Origin: Polaromonas sp.
Lineage (GTDB): Bacteria; Pseudomonadota; Gammaproteobacteria; Burkholderiales; Burkholderiaceae_C
Assembly (NCBI GenBank): GCA_023259235.1
Contig: JAHFQQ010000237.1
Location: 1-5,084 of the forward strand
Direction: 5' to 3'
DNA length: 5,084 nt
The stretch's first letter is position 1; each line of letters opens with the position of its first letter. The translations under genes and the position numbers were made by a program. Under the pieces are notes generated by a model that ran no database searches, was not told the DNA's origin, and saw only the letters and a program-made list of their open reading frames with translations. Shown one piece after another: positions 1-4,823 of the stretch.

Positions 1-1137
1 GTGCATGACGTGGCTGTAGCGCTCCACGGCGAAAGCCTCGGTGACCTTTACCGTGCCGGTTTTGGCGATGCGGCCGATGTCATTGCGCGCCAGGTCGATC
101 AGCATGACATGCTCGGCGCGCTCTTTCGGGTCGTTGACGAGTTCCTGCTCGGCGGCCTTGTCCGCCTCCAGCGAAGAGCCGCGCGGCCGGGTTCCCGCGA
201 GCGGCCTGATGGTGACCATTTGCCCCTGCTCGGTCTGCTCCTGCCGCACCAGAATTTCGGGCGATGCGCCGACCACATGAAAGTCGCCAAAGTGGTAGTA
301 GTACATGTAGGGCGAAGGATTGAGCGAGCGCAACGCGCGGTACAGGCTCAGGGGCGATTCGGTGTAGCGCTTCTTGATGCGCTGGCCTAGCTGCACCTGC
401 ATGAACTCACCGGCCTCGATCAGTTTTTTGGCGCGTTCCACGGCAGCGATATAGTCGGCTTTGGCGAACTCCCGCTCGGCCGGGGAGTCTTGCGAAGGCT
501 TGACGAGGGGCGCGCTCACCGAATACTTGAGCCGTTCCTTCAGTTCGCGCAGGCGCTTCTTGGCGCTGGCATAGGCTTCGCTTCGGGCCGGGTCGGCATA
601 GACGATCAGATACAGCTTGCCTGACAGGTTGTCGATCACGGCCAGCTCTTCGCATTGCAACAGCAAGATATCCGGGCAACCAAGCGTGTCGGGCGGGCAA
701 GAGCTTTCAAGTTTTTTCTCGATGTAGCGCACCGTGTCATAGCCAAAGTAACCCGCCAGCCCGCCGCAAAAGCGCGGTAGGCCCGGGCGCAGCGCCACCT
801 TGAAGCGCTTCTGGTAGTCGCTGATGAAGTCGAGCGGGTTGCGCCTTGAAGTTTCCACCACGCGGCCGTCGGTCACCACCTCGGTCAGCATGTCTGCGCC
901 AAAGCCCGCGGCGCGCAGCAGCGTGCGGGCGGGCAGGCCGATAAAGCTGTAGCGGCCAAAGCGCTCGCCGCCGACCACGGATTCCAGCAGGAAGCTGAAC
1001 TTGCCGCTGTCTTTGGAAAAGGCCAGCTTGAGGTAAAGCGAGAGCGGGGTCTCCAGGTCGGCAAACGCCTCGGCGAGCAACGGAATGCGGTTGTAGCCCT
1101 GGGCTGCCAGGCTTTTAAATTCGAGTTCGGAAATCAC
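1..1137 (-). CDS. trpE: Anthranilate synthase component I (partial, 3' end outside window)
   Basis: TrpE converts chorismate and ammonia (supplied by the TrpG glutaminase subunit) to anthranilate, the first committed step of cytoplasmic tryptophan synthesis. The 379 visible codons are open throughout and begin MISELEFKSLAAQGYN. The N-terminal regulatory part has LLES at residues 50-53 and RYSF at 62-65; with NPSPYM at 273-278 these form the known feedback tryptophan-binding pocket, so the enzyme is probably Trp-inhibited. The chorismate-binding domain starts near residue 222 and shows GASPEILVR (290-298), RPLAGTRPRG (311-320) and the DPKERAEHVML..DLARND block (336-353). The family is about 500 residues, so roughly a quarter is missing beyond the left edge. 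The GTG start at 1137-1135 is chosen because AAGGAC lies 5 bases upstream (1148-1143) and it gives the usual family N-terminus. It probably leads a trp operon running left. Identity is secure. Confidence 0.97.
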   Translation of the reverse strand, partial: MISELEFKSLAAQGYNRIPLLAEAFADLETPLSLYLKLAFSKDSGKFSFLLESVVGGERFGRYSFIGLPARTLLRAAGFGADMLTEVVTDGRVVETSRRNPLDFISDYQKRFKVALRPGLPRFCGGLAGYFGYDTVRYIEKKLESSCPPDTLGCPDILLLQCEELAVIDNLSGKLYLIVYADPARSEAYASAKKRLRELKERLKYSVSAPLVKPSQDSPAEREFAKADYIAAVERAKKLIEAGEFMQVQLGQRIKKRYTESPLSLYRALRSLNPSPYMYYYHFGDFHVVGASPEILVRQEQTEQGQMVTIRPLAGTRPRGSSLEADKAAEQELVNDPKERAEHVMLIDLARNDIGRIAKTGTVKVTEAFAVERYSHVMH

Positions 1138-1156
1138 AATCGGTCCTTCGCTAGTG

Positions 1157-1180
1157 GACAGCGCACTTGAAAGCGCTGCC
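1157..1180 (-). other. Hairpin just upstream of the trpE ribosome binding site
   Basis: On the minus strand CAGCGC (1178-1173) and GCGCTG (1164-1159) pair perfectly around an 8-base loop. The stem extends to 8 pairs if one G:U is allowed. It ends only about 9 bases before the AAGGAC ribosome site of trpE, so it could influence translation initiation or serve as the last hairpin of a leader. It has no U-run, so it is not an intrinsic terminator. Confidence 0.4.
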
Positions 1181-1196
1181 GCCTGTCATTCAAATA

Positions 1197-1211
1197 CCCC
1201 GAAGTCCGGGG
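1197..1211 (-). other. GC-rich hairpin in trpE leader (weak terminator-like)
   Basis: On the minus strand CCCCG (1211-1207) and CGGGG (1201-1197) pair around GACTT, followed by TATTTGAAT. The stem is strong but short and the U-content after it is poor. It could be the terminator hairpin of an attenuator or merely a stable leader stem. The call rests only on visible inverted repeats. Confidence 0.35.
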
Positions 1212-1219
1212 CCGGGAGG

Positions 1220-1238
1220 CTCTTGCGTGGCGCAAGAG
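1220..1238 (-). repeat. Perfect 8-bp inverted repeat in the trpE leader
   Basis: CTCTTGCG (1220-1227) and CGCAAGAG (1231-1238) are exact inverted copies separated by three bases, giving a tight hairpin on either strand. In the trpE transcript it lies 8 bases before the hairpin at 1197-1211, so the two would stack in tandem. It could equally be a protein-binding palindrome in DNA. Confidence 0.5.
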
Positions 1239-1304
1239 TGCTTGCATCCGGTGAAGCAAAACCCGCGGTGGCGGCGCGAGCCAGCGCGCCAACCCGAGAG
1301 TGCC

Positions 1305-1388
1305 TCAGGCGGGCAAAACAGGGCAGGTACGCCAGGGCCAGGCTCCCCGGCCTGCACAACCTGTATGAATGATGCGATGAAAGACCAT
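1305..1388 (-). CDS. Possible trp leader peptide (27 codons, Trp-Pro-Trp)
   Basis: An ATG at 1388-1386 opens a 27-codon frame ending in TGA at 1307-1305. It begins MVFHRIIHTG and contains GAWPWR with Trp codons 17 (1340-1338) and 19 (1334-1332). It lies in the proposed trpE leader, about 170 bases before trpE, in the position a trpL attenuator peptide would take. The C-terminal placement of its Trp codons also fits. Against it: there is no Shine-Dalgarno sequence, the ATG would be almost at the 5' end of the transcript if the -10 at 1403-1398 is right (leaderless start), the two Trp codons are not adjacent, and TGG is common by chance in such GC-rich DNA. Treat it as a hypothesis. Confidence 0.3.
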   Translation of the reverse strand: MVFHRIIHTGCAGRGAWPWRTCPVLPA

Positions 1389-1397
1389 GTGGGCCAA

Positions 1398-1406
1398 AGT
1401 GTAGCA
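1398..1406 (-). promoter_or_regulatory. Candidate extended -10 promoter for trpE
   Basis: On the minus strand TGC followed by TACACT (1403-1398) matches an extended sigma70 -10 element (TGnTATAAT type, 4 of 6 in the hexamer). No good -35 is visible; the best spaced hexamer is CCGGCA, with 3 of 6 matches, overlapping the palindrome at 1422-1431. Transcription would start near 1391, giving a leader of about 254 bases before trpE. Confidence 0.4.
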
Positions 1407-1486
1407 AAGAGCCCGGCCCATGCCGGCCGGCGTGCCAAAAATGACCGGCACCGTGCTGGGGATTGGCGTTTATCTCGCAAACCCTC

Positions 1487-1516
1487 TTGCCCATGATGTG
1501 CCATGGACTTTAAAAT
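1487..1516 (+). promoter_or_regulatory. Sigma70-type promoter of the chalcone isomerase-like gene
   Basis: TTGCCC (1487-1492) is a fair -35 and TAAAAT (1511-1516) a good -10, separated by 18 bases, in a locally AT-rich stretch unlike its surroundings. The start would fall near 1523, about 50 bases before the ATG at 1575. The 20-bp palindrome at 1527-1546 lies immediately downstream of the predicted start, where a bound repressor would block the polymerase. Confidence 0.55.
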
Positions 1517-1526
1517 CAATTTTTCG

Positions 1527-1546
1527 AATAGAACGGTCGTTCTATT
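1527..1546. promoter_or_regulatory. TetR-type operator palindrome
   Basis: AATAGAACGGTCGTTCTATT has two exact 9-base arms around a central GT. The AGAACG-NN-CGTTCT form is typical of operators bound by TetR-family dimers (known for the family; the specific regulator is not in this window). It sits just after the -10 element of the plus-strand promoter, so repression is the natural reading. A T-run follows (1545-1551), so the RNA could also form a weak AT-rich hairpin with U-tail, but the position between promoter and start codon argues for an operator. Confidence 0.5.
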
Positions 1547-1574
1547 TTTTTCCAACCCCTGTGGAGACTTGTTG

Positions 1575-2162
1575 ATGACTTTAATAACGCGCTGCGTAGC
1601 GGGCCTGGCTGGCCTGACACTGTCCCTGGGGCTGCTGGCCGCGCCGGTCGAGGTTTCGGGCGTCAAGCTCGACAACCCGCTCGAGGTTCACGGCACGCCC
1701 CTGCAGCTCAACGGCGCGGGCATTCGCTACAAGGTGGTTTTCAAAGTGTATGTGGTCGGCCTGTACCTGGGCAAGAAGGCCGCCACGCCTGAAGAGGCGT
1801 ATGCCGCCACGGGCCCCAAGCGCGTCAGCATCACGATGCTGCGCGAGATTGACTCCAACGAACTCGGCAAGGCCTTTACCACGGCATTTCAGGACAATGC
1901 TCCGAAAGACCAGATGTCCAGGCTGATTCCGGGGCTGATCAGAATGGGTGAAATTTTTGCCGCCCAGAAAAAGCTGCAGGCCAGCGACGGCTTCACCATT
2001 GACTGGATTCCCGGCACGGGCACCGTCATCTCGGTCAAGGGGAAAGCCCAGGGCGAACCGATCAAGGAGCCTGAATTTTTCAACGCCATGCTGCGCATCT
2101 GGCTCGGCGCCAAGCCAGCCGACTGGAAACTCAAGGACGAACTGCTGGGCAAGGCGTCCTGA
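1575..2162 (+). CDS. Exported chalcone isomerase-like protein
   Basis: A 195-residue protein of the bacterial chalcone isomerase-like family (Pfam Chalcone_3 type). Family hallmarks are NGAGIRYKVVFKVYVVGLYL (46-65), GPKRVSITMLREI (80-92), DWIPGTGT (143-150) and FFNAMLRIWLG (168-178). Residues 1-22 form a signal peptide (hydrophobic core AGLAGLTLSLGLLA, likely cleavage after A22 or A23), so the mature protein should be periplasmic. Bacterial members of this group have no settled physiological role; plant homologues include chalcone isomerases and non-catalytic fatty-acid-binding proteins, so enzymatic activity should not be assumed. ATG 1575 is preferred over ATG 1503 because GGAG lies 8 bases before it, it yields a proper signal peptide, and 1503 lies upstream of the predicted transcription start. 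It has its own promoter and a TetR-type operator, and converges on rpe. Confidence 0.88.
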   Translation: MTLITRCVAGLAGLTLSLGLLAAPVEVSGVKLDNPLEVHGTPLQLNGAGIRYKVVFKVYVVGLYLGKKAATPEEAYAATGPKRVSITMLREIDSNELGKAFTTAFQDNAPKDQMSRLIPGLIRMGEIFAAQKKLQASDGFTIDWIPGTGTVISVKGKAQGEPIKEPEFFNAMLRIWLGAKPADWKLKDELLGKAS

Positions 2163-2184
2163 AAGCAGGCTGAGCCGGTTTCAG
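2159..2184. terminator. Inverted repeat spanning both convergent stop codons
   Basis: CTGAAA (2159-2164) and TTTCAG (2179-2184) are exact inverted copies, with an inner GGC-TGA-GCC stem (2168-2176). The repeat contains the stop codons of both convergent genes. The outer AAA/TTT pairs could supply a short U-tract in either direction, so it may be a compact two-way terminator. The stem is interrupted and lacks a real T-run, so efficiency is doubtful. Confidence 0.3.
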
Positions 2185-2897
2185 CGGCCTGGGGCATTGC
2201 GCGGCGCGGGCAGCGCAAGCCGCATTGCGTCGATCACGGCCTTGTAATCGGGGTTGCCAAAGATGGCGCTGCCGGCCACAAAGGTGTCTGCTCCAGCCGA
2301 TGCCGCCCGCGCGATGTTGTCAACCTTGATGCCGCCATCGACTTCAAGGCGAATATCCTTGCCGCAAGCGTCAATGCGGGCTCTGGCGTGCCCGATCTTG
2401 CGCAGCGCCGAATCGATGAAGCTCTGCCCGCCAAAACCGGGGTTGACGCTCATGATCAGAATCAGATCGATGTCGTCAATCAGCCAGTCCAGCATCTCCA
2501 GCGACGAGGCCGGGTTGAACACCAGCCCGGCCTTGCAGCCAGCCGCCTTGATGGACTGCACACTGCGGTGCGCATGGCGAGTCGCTTCGGGGTGAAAACT
2601 GATCAGGTCGGCGCCCGCCGCGGCAAAGGCCAGGGCCAGGCCATCGACCGGCTCGACCATCAGGTGCACGTCCATCGGCACGGGCGTGCCGTCGGCCTTT
2701 TTGGCGTGCGGCTTGAGTGCCTGGCAAACCATCGGTCCGAAGGTCAGGTTGGGCACATAGTGGTTGTCCATCACATCAAAGTGGATCCAGTCGGCGCCCG
2801 CCGCGATGACAGCCTTGAACTCGTCGCCCAGGCGGGCGAAGTCGGCGGACAAAATCGACGGGGCAATCCGGTAAGTGGGCGGCAGGGCTTGATTCAT
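2181..2897 (-). CDS. rpe: Ribulose-phosphate 3-epimerase
   Basis: Rpe interconverts D-ribulose 5-phosphate and D-xylulose 5-phosphate in the pentose phosphate pathway (and in the Calvin cycle where present), in the cytoplasm. The 238-residue TIM-barrel protein is full length (usual 220-240). Visible family motifs are APSILSADFARLG (12-24), HFDVMDNHYVPNLTFGP (39-55), MDVHLMVE (75-82), MSVNPGFGGQSF (149-160), LEVDGGI (184-190) and VAGSAIF (207-213). The metal-binding set corresponds to H39, D41, H78 and D187, with D41 and D187 also the expected acid/base pair; the VAGSAIF region binds phosphate. The ATG at 2897 gives the normal N-terminus, though the ribosome site is poor: the nearest AGG is only 2 bases away. 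In many relatives rpe is followed by gph and trpE; here the next gene is convergent instead. Its promoter lies in the 71-base divergent spacer shared with apaG. Confidence 0.97.
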   Translation of the reverse strand: MNQALPPTYRIAPSILSADFARLGDEFKAVIAAGADWIHFDVMDNHYVPNLTFGPMVCQALKPHAKKADGTPVPMDVHLMVEPVDGLALAFAAAGADLISFHPEATRHAHRSVQSIKAAGCKAGLVFNPASSLEMLDWLIDDIDLILIMSVNPGFGGQSFIDSALRKIGHARARIDACGKDIRLEVDGGIKVDNIARAASAGADTFVAGSAIFGNPDYKAVIDAMRLALPAPRNAPGR

Positions 2898-2939
2898 GAC
2901 CTGATTGTCGCAGCAAGCAGGGTTTTTTGCGGCGCGGTT

Positions 2940-2967
2940 AACATAAGGAATTACCCCGTTTTGCCAG
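2940..2967 (-). promoter_or_regulatory. Candidate promoter for rpe in the rpe/apaG spacer
   Basis: On the minus strand CTGGCA (2967-2962) and TATGTT (2945-2940) are 4 of 6 matches each to the -35 and -10 hexamers with 16 bases between. Transcription would start near 2933, giving a leader of about 35 bases. No comparably good pair is visible for apaG. Support is modest. Confidence 0.27.
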
Positions 2968-2968
2968 C

Positions 2969-3364
2969 ATGCCGAAATATCAATTTTCCTGCGAAGTCAT
3001 CCCTCAATACCTGCCGGAGCAGTCCGCGCCCGGCGAGGCGGTGTTTGGATTTTCCTATACCGTCACGGTCACCAACACCGGCGAGGTGGCGGCCCAGCTG
3101 ATTTCGCGCCACTGGATCATCAGCGATACCAATGGGCACACCGAAGAAGTCAAGGGGCTGGGCGTGGTCGGTCACCAGCCGCTGCTCAAGCCCGGCGAAT
3201 CGTTCCAGTACACCAGCGGTTCACGCCTGCGCACCGCCAGCGGTGCCATGTACGGCAGCTACTTCTGCGTGGCCGAGGATGGCGAACGCTTTGAAGTGCC
3301 GATTCCGATGTTTGTGCTGGAAGCCCAGCCAGGCGACGGATCGGCCGGGCACACCCTGCATTGA
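2969..3364 (+). CDS. apaG: ApaG protein (DUF525)
   Basis: A 131-residue ApaG protein, slightly longer than the roughly 125-residue E. coli member. ApaG has a fibronectin-III/Ig-like beta-sandwich fold; its biochemical role is unclear. In enterobacteria it is encoded next to apaH and linked genetically to cobalt resistance, and the same domain occurs in some eukaryotic F-box proteins. Visible family blocks are YTVTVTNTGEVAAQLISRHWII (about 30-51), the glycine motif in VKGLGVVGHQPLLKPGESF (about 60-78), YTSGSRLRTASGAMYGSY (79-96) and the C-terminal FEVPIPMFVLEA. ATG 2969 gives the normal family start, yet no ribosome site lies at usual distance: AAGGA at 2945-2949 is 19 bases upstream, and no alternative in-frame start is nearer it. 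The gene stands divergent from rpe and is separated from the antiporter by 199 bases, so it is probably monocistronic. Confidence 0.96.
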   Translation: MPKYQFSCEVIPQYLPEQSAPGEAVFGFSYTVTVTNTGEVAAQLISRHWIISDTNGHTEEVKGLGVVGHQPLLKPGESFQYTSGSRLRTASGAMYGSYFCVAEDGERFEVPIPMFVLEAQPGDGSAGHTLH

Positions 3365-3429
3365 ACCGTTTGGACGCTGCGTGCCGGTGTTTCCGTGCAT
3401 GTCCGGGCGATCCATGTAAACTAGTGCGA

Positions 3430-3522
3430 CAGGGTTTTGCCCTGGACGATCACCGGTACTCACGGCCGTTGCCGGCTCCGTGACGGTCAACCCAACGCGC
3501 ACCGCGCCGGCCAGGCGGCGTG
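3430..3522 (+). ncRNA. Possible structured leader RNA upstream of the antiporter
   Basis: Three successive stems can be drawn. Stem 1: CAGGG (3430-3434) with CCCTG (3440-3444), loop TTTTG. Stem 2: ACCG + TCACGG (3452-3455, 3460-3465) with CCGTGA + CGGT (3478-3487), ten pairs with a 4-base bulge GTAC on the 5' side and a 12-base loop. Stem 3: CACnnCGCC (3500-3508) with GGCGnnGTG (3514-3522), four plus three pairs around a 2x2 internal loop. A bulged, long-looped stem in a leader ahead of an ion transporter is the sort of thing seen in ion-sensing riboswitches, but I cannot match any consensus, including yybP-ykoY. GC-rich spacers often fold by chance. Confidence 0.28.
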
Positions 3523-3563
3523 GCTGCAAAAGTCCCAACCCGATAGCGTGGAGACCCGCCCAT

Positions 3564-4823
3564 ATGAATGAAATCATTGCCATCTGGGCCGAGTGGATCA
3601 AGCCATCAGCAGGATTGCCTACCGTGCAGTGGTCAATCCTGCTGGCCCTGGCCGCCGCCGCCGGCCATCTGGTAAACCGCTACAGCGGCCTGCCCAAGGT
3701 GATTGGCTATTCGGCGATTGGCGCGCTCGCCGGCCTGGCCGGGTTTACGGGCGCAGTCTGGCCGTTGCAGGGAACCGGTCTTTTTCTGCTTGAGCTGGGC
3801 GTCGCCGTGGTGCTGTTCGAGGCGGGCGGGCGCATTCCGCTGCGCTGGTTTCGCCACAACCCGATGGTGCTGGTGCAGAGTCTGGCCGAATCGGCGCTGA
3901 CATTTTTCGCGGTGCACTGGCTGCTGGGGCAGATGGGGGTGCGCGAAGTGGTGGCCGAATCGCTCGCGCTGCTGGCCATGGCAGCTTCTCCGGCGGTGCT
4001 CTCGCGCGTGGTGATGGACACCCGGGCGGCCGGCCCGGTGACCGAGCGCGCGATGGTGCTGTCAACCCTCAGCACACTGTATGCCCTGACGCTTTGCAGC
4101 GCCCGCGCCGGCATGTTGTCCAAAGGCGAGGCCGGCCTTGCCGGCAGCCTTTACCCGGTGCTGGTGGTGCTGGGCATGTCGGTGGTGGTGGGTGGCTTGC
4201 TGGCCCTCACGCTGCGAACCGCGCTGCGCGTGATGAGCCCGACCAGCGAGAACACCGCCATTTTGCTGCTGGCGCTGATTGCCGCCGGCGCCGCGCTGGC
4301 CTCCAACTTTGGCGGCTCGGCGCCGCTGGCGGCCTTGCTGGGTGGCATGCTGCTCAAGCAAATGAGTCCGCGGCCCTGGTCCTGGCCGCGGCAAATGGGA
4401 ACCGCGTCGTCCATGCTCACCATGCTGATGTTTGTACTGGTGACCGTGGTCGCCGCGCAGGCCGACTGGCATGGTCCGGTCGCCGCCCTGGTGCTGGCGC
4501 TGATCGGAGCGCGTATGCTGGCCAAGATTGTGGGCGTTGCGCTGGGCAATGTGGGCAGCGGCGCGAGCTGGCGGCAGGCCCTGTGGGTCGGCTGCGCCAT
4601 GTCGCCGATGTCGTCGGTGGCGCTGCTGCTGGTATCGCAGTACGTGGCGGCCGCCGCATCGCTTGGCCGCGAAATCGCCAATGTGGCGCTGCCCGCCATT
4701 TTGCTGATGGAGCTGCTGGGCGCCGTACTGGCCACCGTGGCCATCTACCGCGTCGGTGAAAGTTCAAAACCCTGGGCCGCGCTGACGCGCAGCCTTCCGA
4801 CAGGACCGGTTCATGAGTCTTGA
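3564..4823 (+). CDS. CPA2-type cation:proton antiporter membrane protein
   Basis: A 419-residue, very hydrophobic inner-membrane protein with about 12-13 predicted helices (for example 20-38, 45-62, 72-88, 101-121, 131-150, 162-180, 196-217, 231-248, 282-299, 305-327, 340-365, 371-394). Its blocks line up with the Na+/H+ exchanger / Kef family: LPKVIGYSAIGALAG (43-57), LELGVAVVLFEAGGRI (76-91), SPAVLSRVV (142-150), SNFGGSAPLAALLGGMLL (247-264) and GCAMSPMSSVALLLVSQ (343-359). Unlike KefB/KefC it ends without a TrkA-N regulatory domain. The helix where the family carries its transport carboxylates (ND, DD or QD) reads VLSTLSTLYALTL (165-177) with no acidic residue, so the ion and even the activity are uncertain. 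ATG 3564 is chosen over GTG 3480 because GTGGAG lies 10 bases upstream and it avoids a charged 28-residue extension. It overlaps the next gene by 11 bases, implying one operon. Confidence 0.85.
   Translation: MNEIIAIWAEWIKPSAGLPTVQWSILLALAAAAGHLVNRYSGLPKVIGYSAIGALAGLAGFTGAVWPLQGTGLFLLELGVAVVLFEAGGRIPLRWFRHNPMVLVQSLAESALTFFAVHWLLGQMGVREVVAESLALLAMAASPAVLSRVVMDTRAAGPVTERAMVLSTLSTLYALTLCSARAGMLSKGEAGLAGSLYPVLVVLGMSVVVGGLLALTLRTALRVMSPTSENTAILLLALIAAGAALASNFGGSAPLAALLGGMLLKQMSPRPWSWPRQMGTASSMLTMLMFVLVTVVAAQADWHGPVAALVLALIGARMLAKIVGVALGNVGSGASWRQALWVGCAMSPMSSVALLLVSQYVAAAASLGREIANVALPAILLMELLGAVLATVAIYRVGESSKPWAALTRSLPTGPVHES

Larger units (their letters stand above)
1138..1574. other. Divergent intergenic region between trpE and the chalcone isomerase-like gene
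   Basis: These 437 bases hold no convincing full-size protein gene. Longer open frames cross it on both strands, but they resemble nothing I know and lack ribosome sites. The left two thirds would be the transcribed leader of trpE: a candidate extended -10 at 1406-1398, a small Trp-containing ORF at 1388-1305 and three perfect or near-perfect hairpins at 1220-1238, 1197-1211 and 1157-1180. The right part contains the promoter and palindrome of the plus-strand gene. A 10-bp palindrome GCCGGCCGGC (1422-1431) sits about where the -35 region of the trpE promoter would be. Confidence 0.7.

Noticed and set aside
1154..1496. Two plus-strand open frames of 72 and 109 codons antisense to the trpE leader
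   Set aside because: No ribosome sites, no recognisable protein features, low-complexity Arg/Ala/Pro composition typical of shadow frames.
1527..1551. The AT-rich palindrome plus T-run read as an intrinsic terminator
   Set aside because: Stem is AT-rich with a very small loop, and it lies between a good promoter and the start codon with no upstream plus-strand gene to terminate; operator is the better reading.
1503..1574. Upstream ATG at 1503 as start of the chalcone isomerase-like protein
   Set aside because: It lies between the -35 and -10 elements' downstream edge and before the predicted transcription start, has no ribosome site, and would bury the signal peptide behind 24 extra residues.
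1190..1675. A 161-codon open frame on the minus strand across the intergenic region and into the chalcone isomerase-like gene
   Set aside because: It overlaps the signal-peptide region of a well supported gene, has no recognisable family and covers the promoter and operator; long chance frames are expected at this GC content.
2388..3101. A 237-codon plus-strand open frame antisense to rpe
   Set aside because: It is the reverse shadow of a fully supported rpe gene and overlaps the start of apaG in another frame.
3480..3563. GTG at 3480 as start of the antiporter
   Set aside because: The 28 extra residues are Arg/Pro-rich and unlike the family; ATG 3564 has a proper ribosome site and directly precedes the first membrane segment.
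3365..3563. A yybP-ykoY (manganese) riboswitch before the antiporter
   Set aside because: The hallmark GGGGAGUAG-like conserved element is not present.
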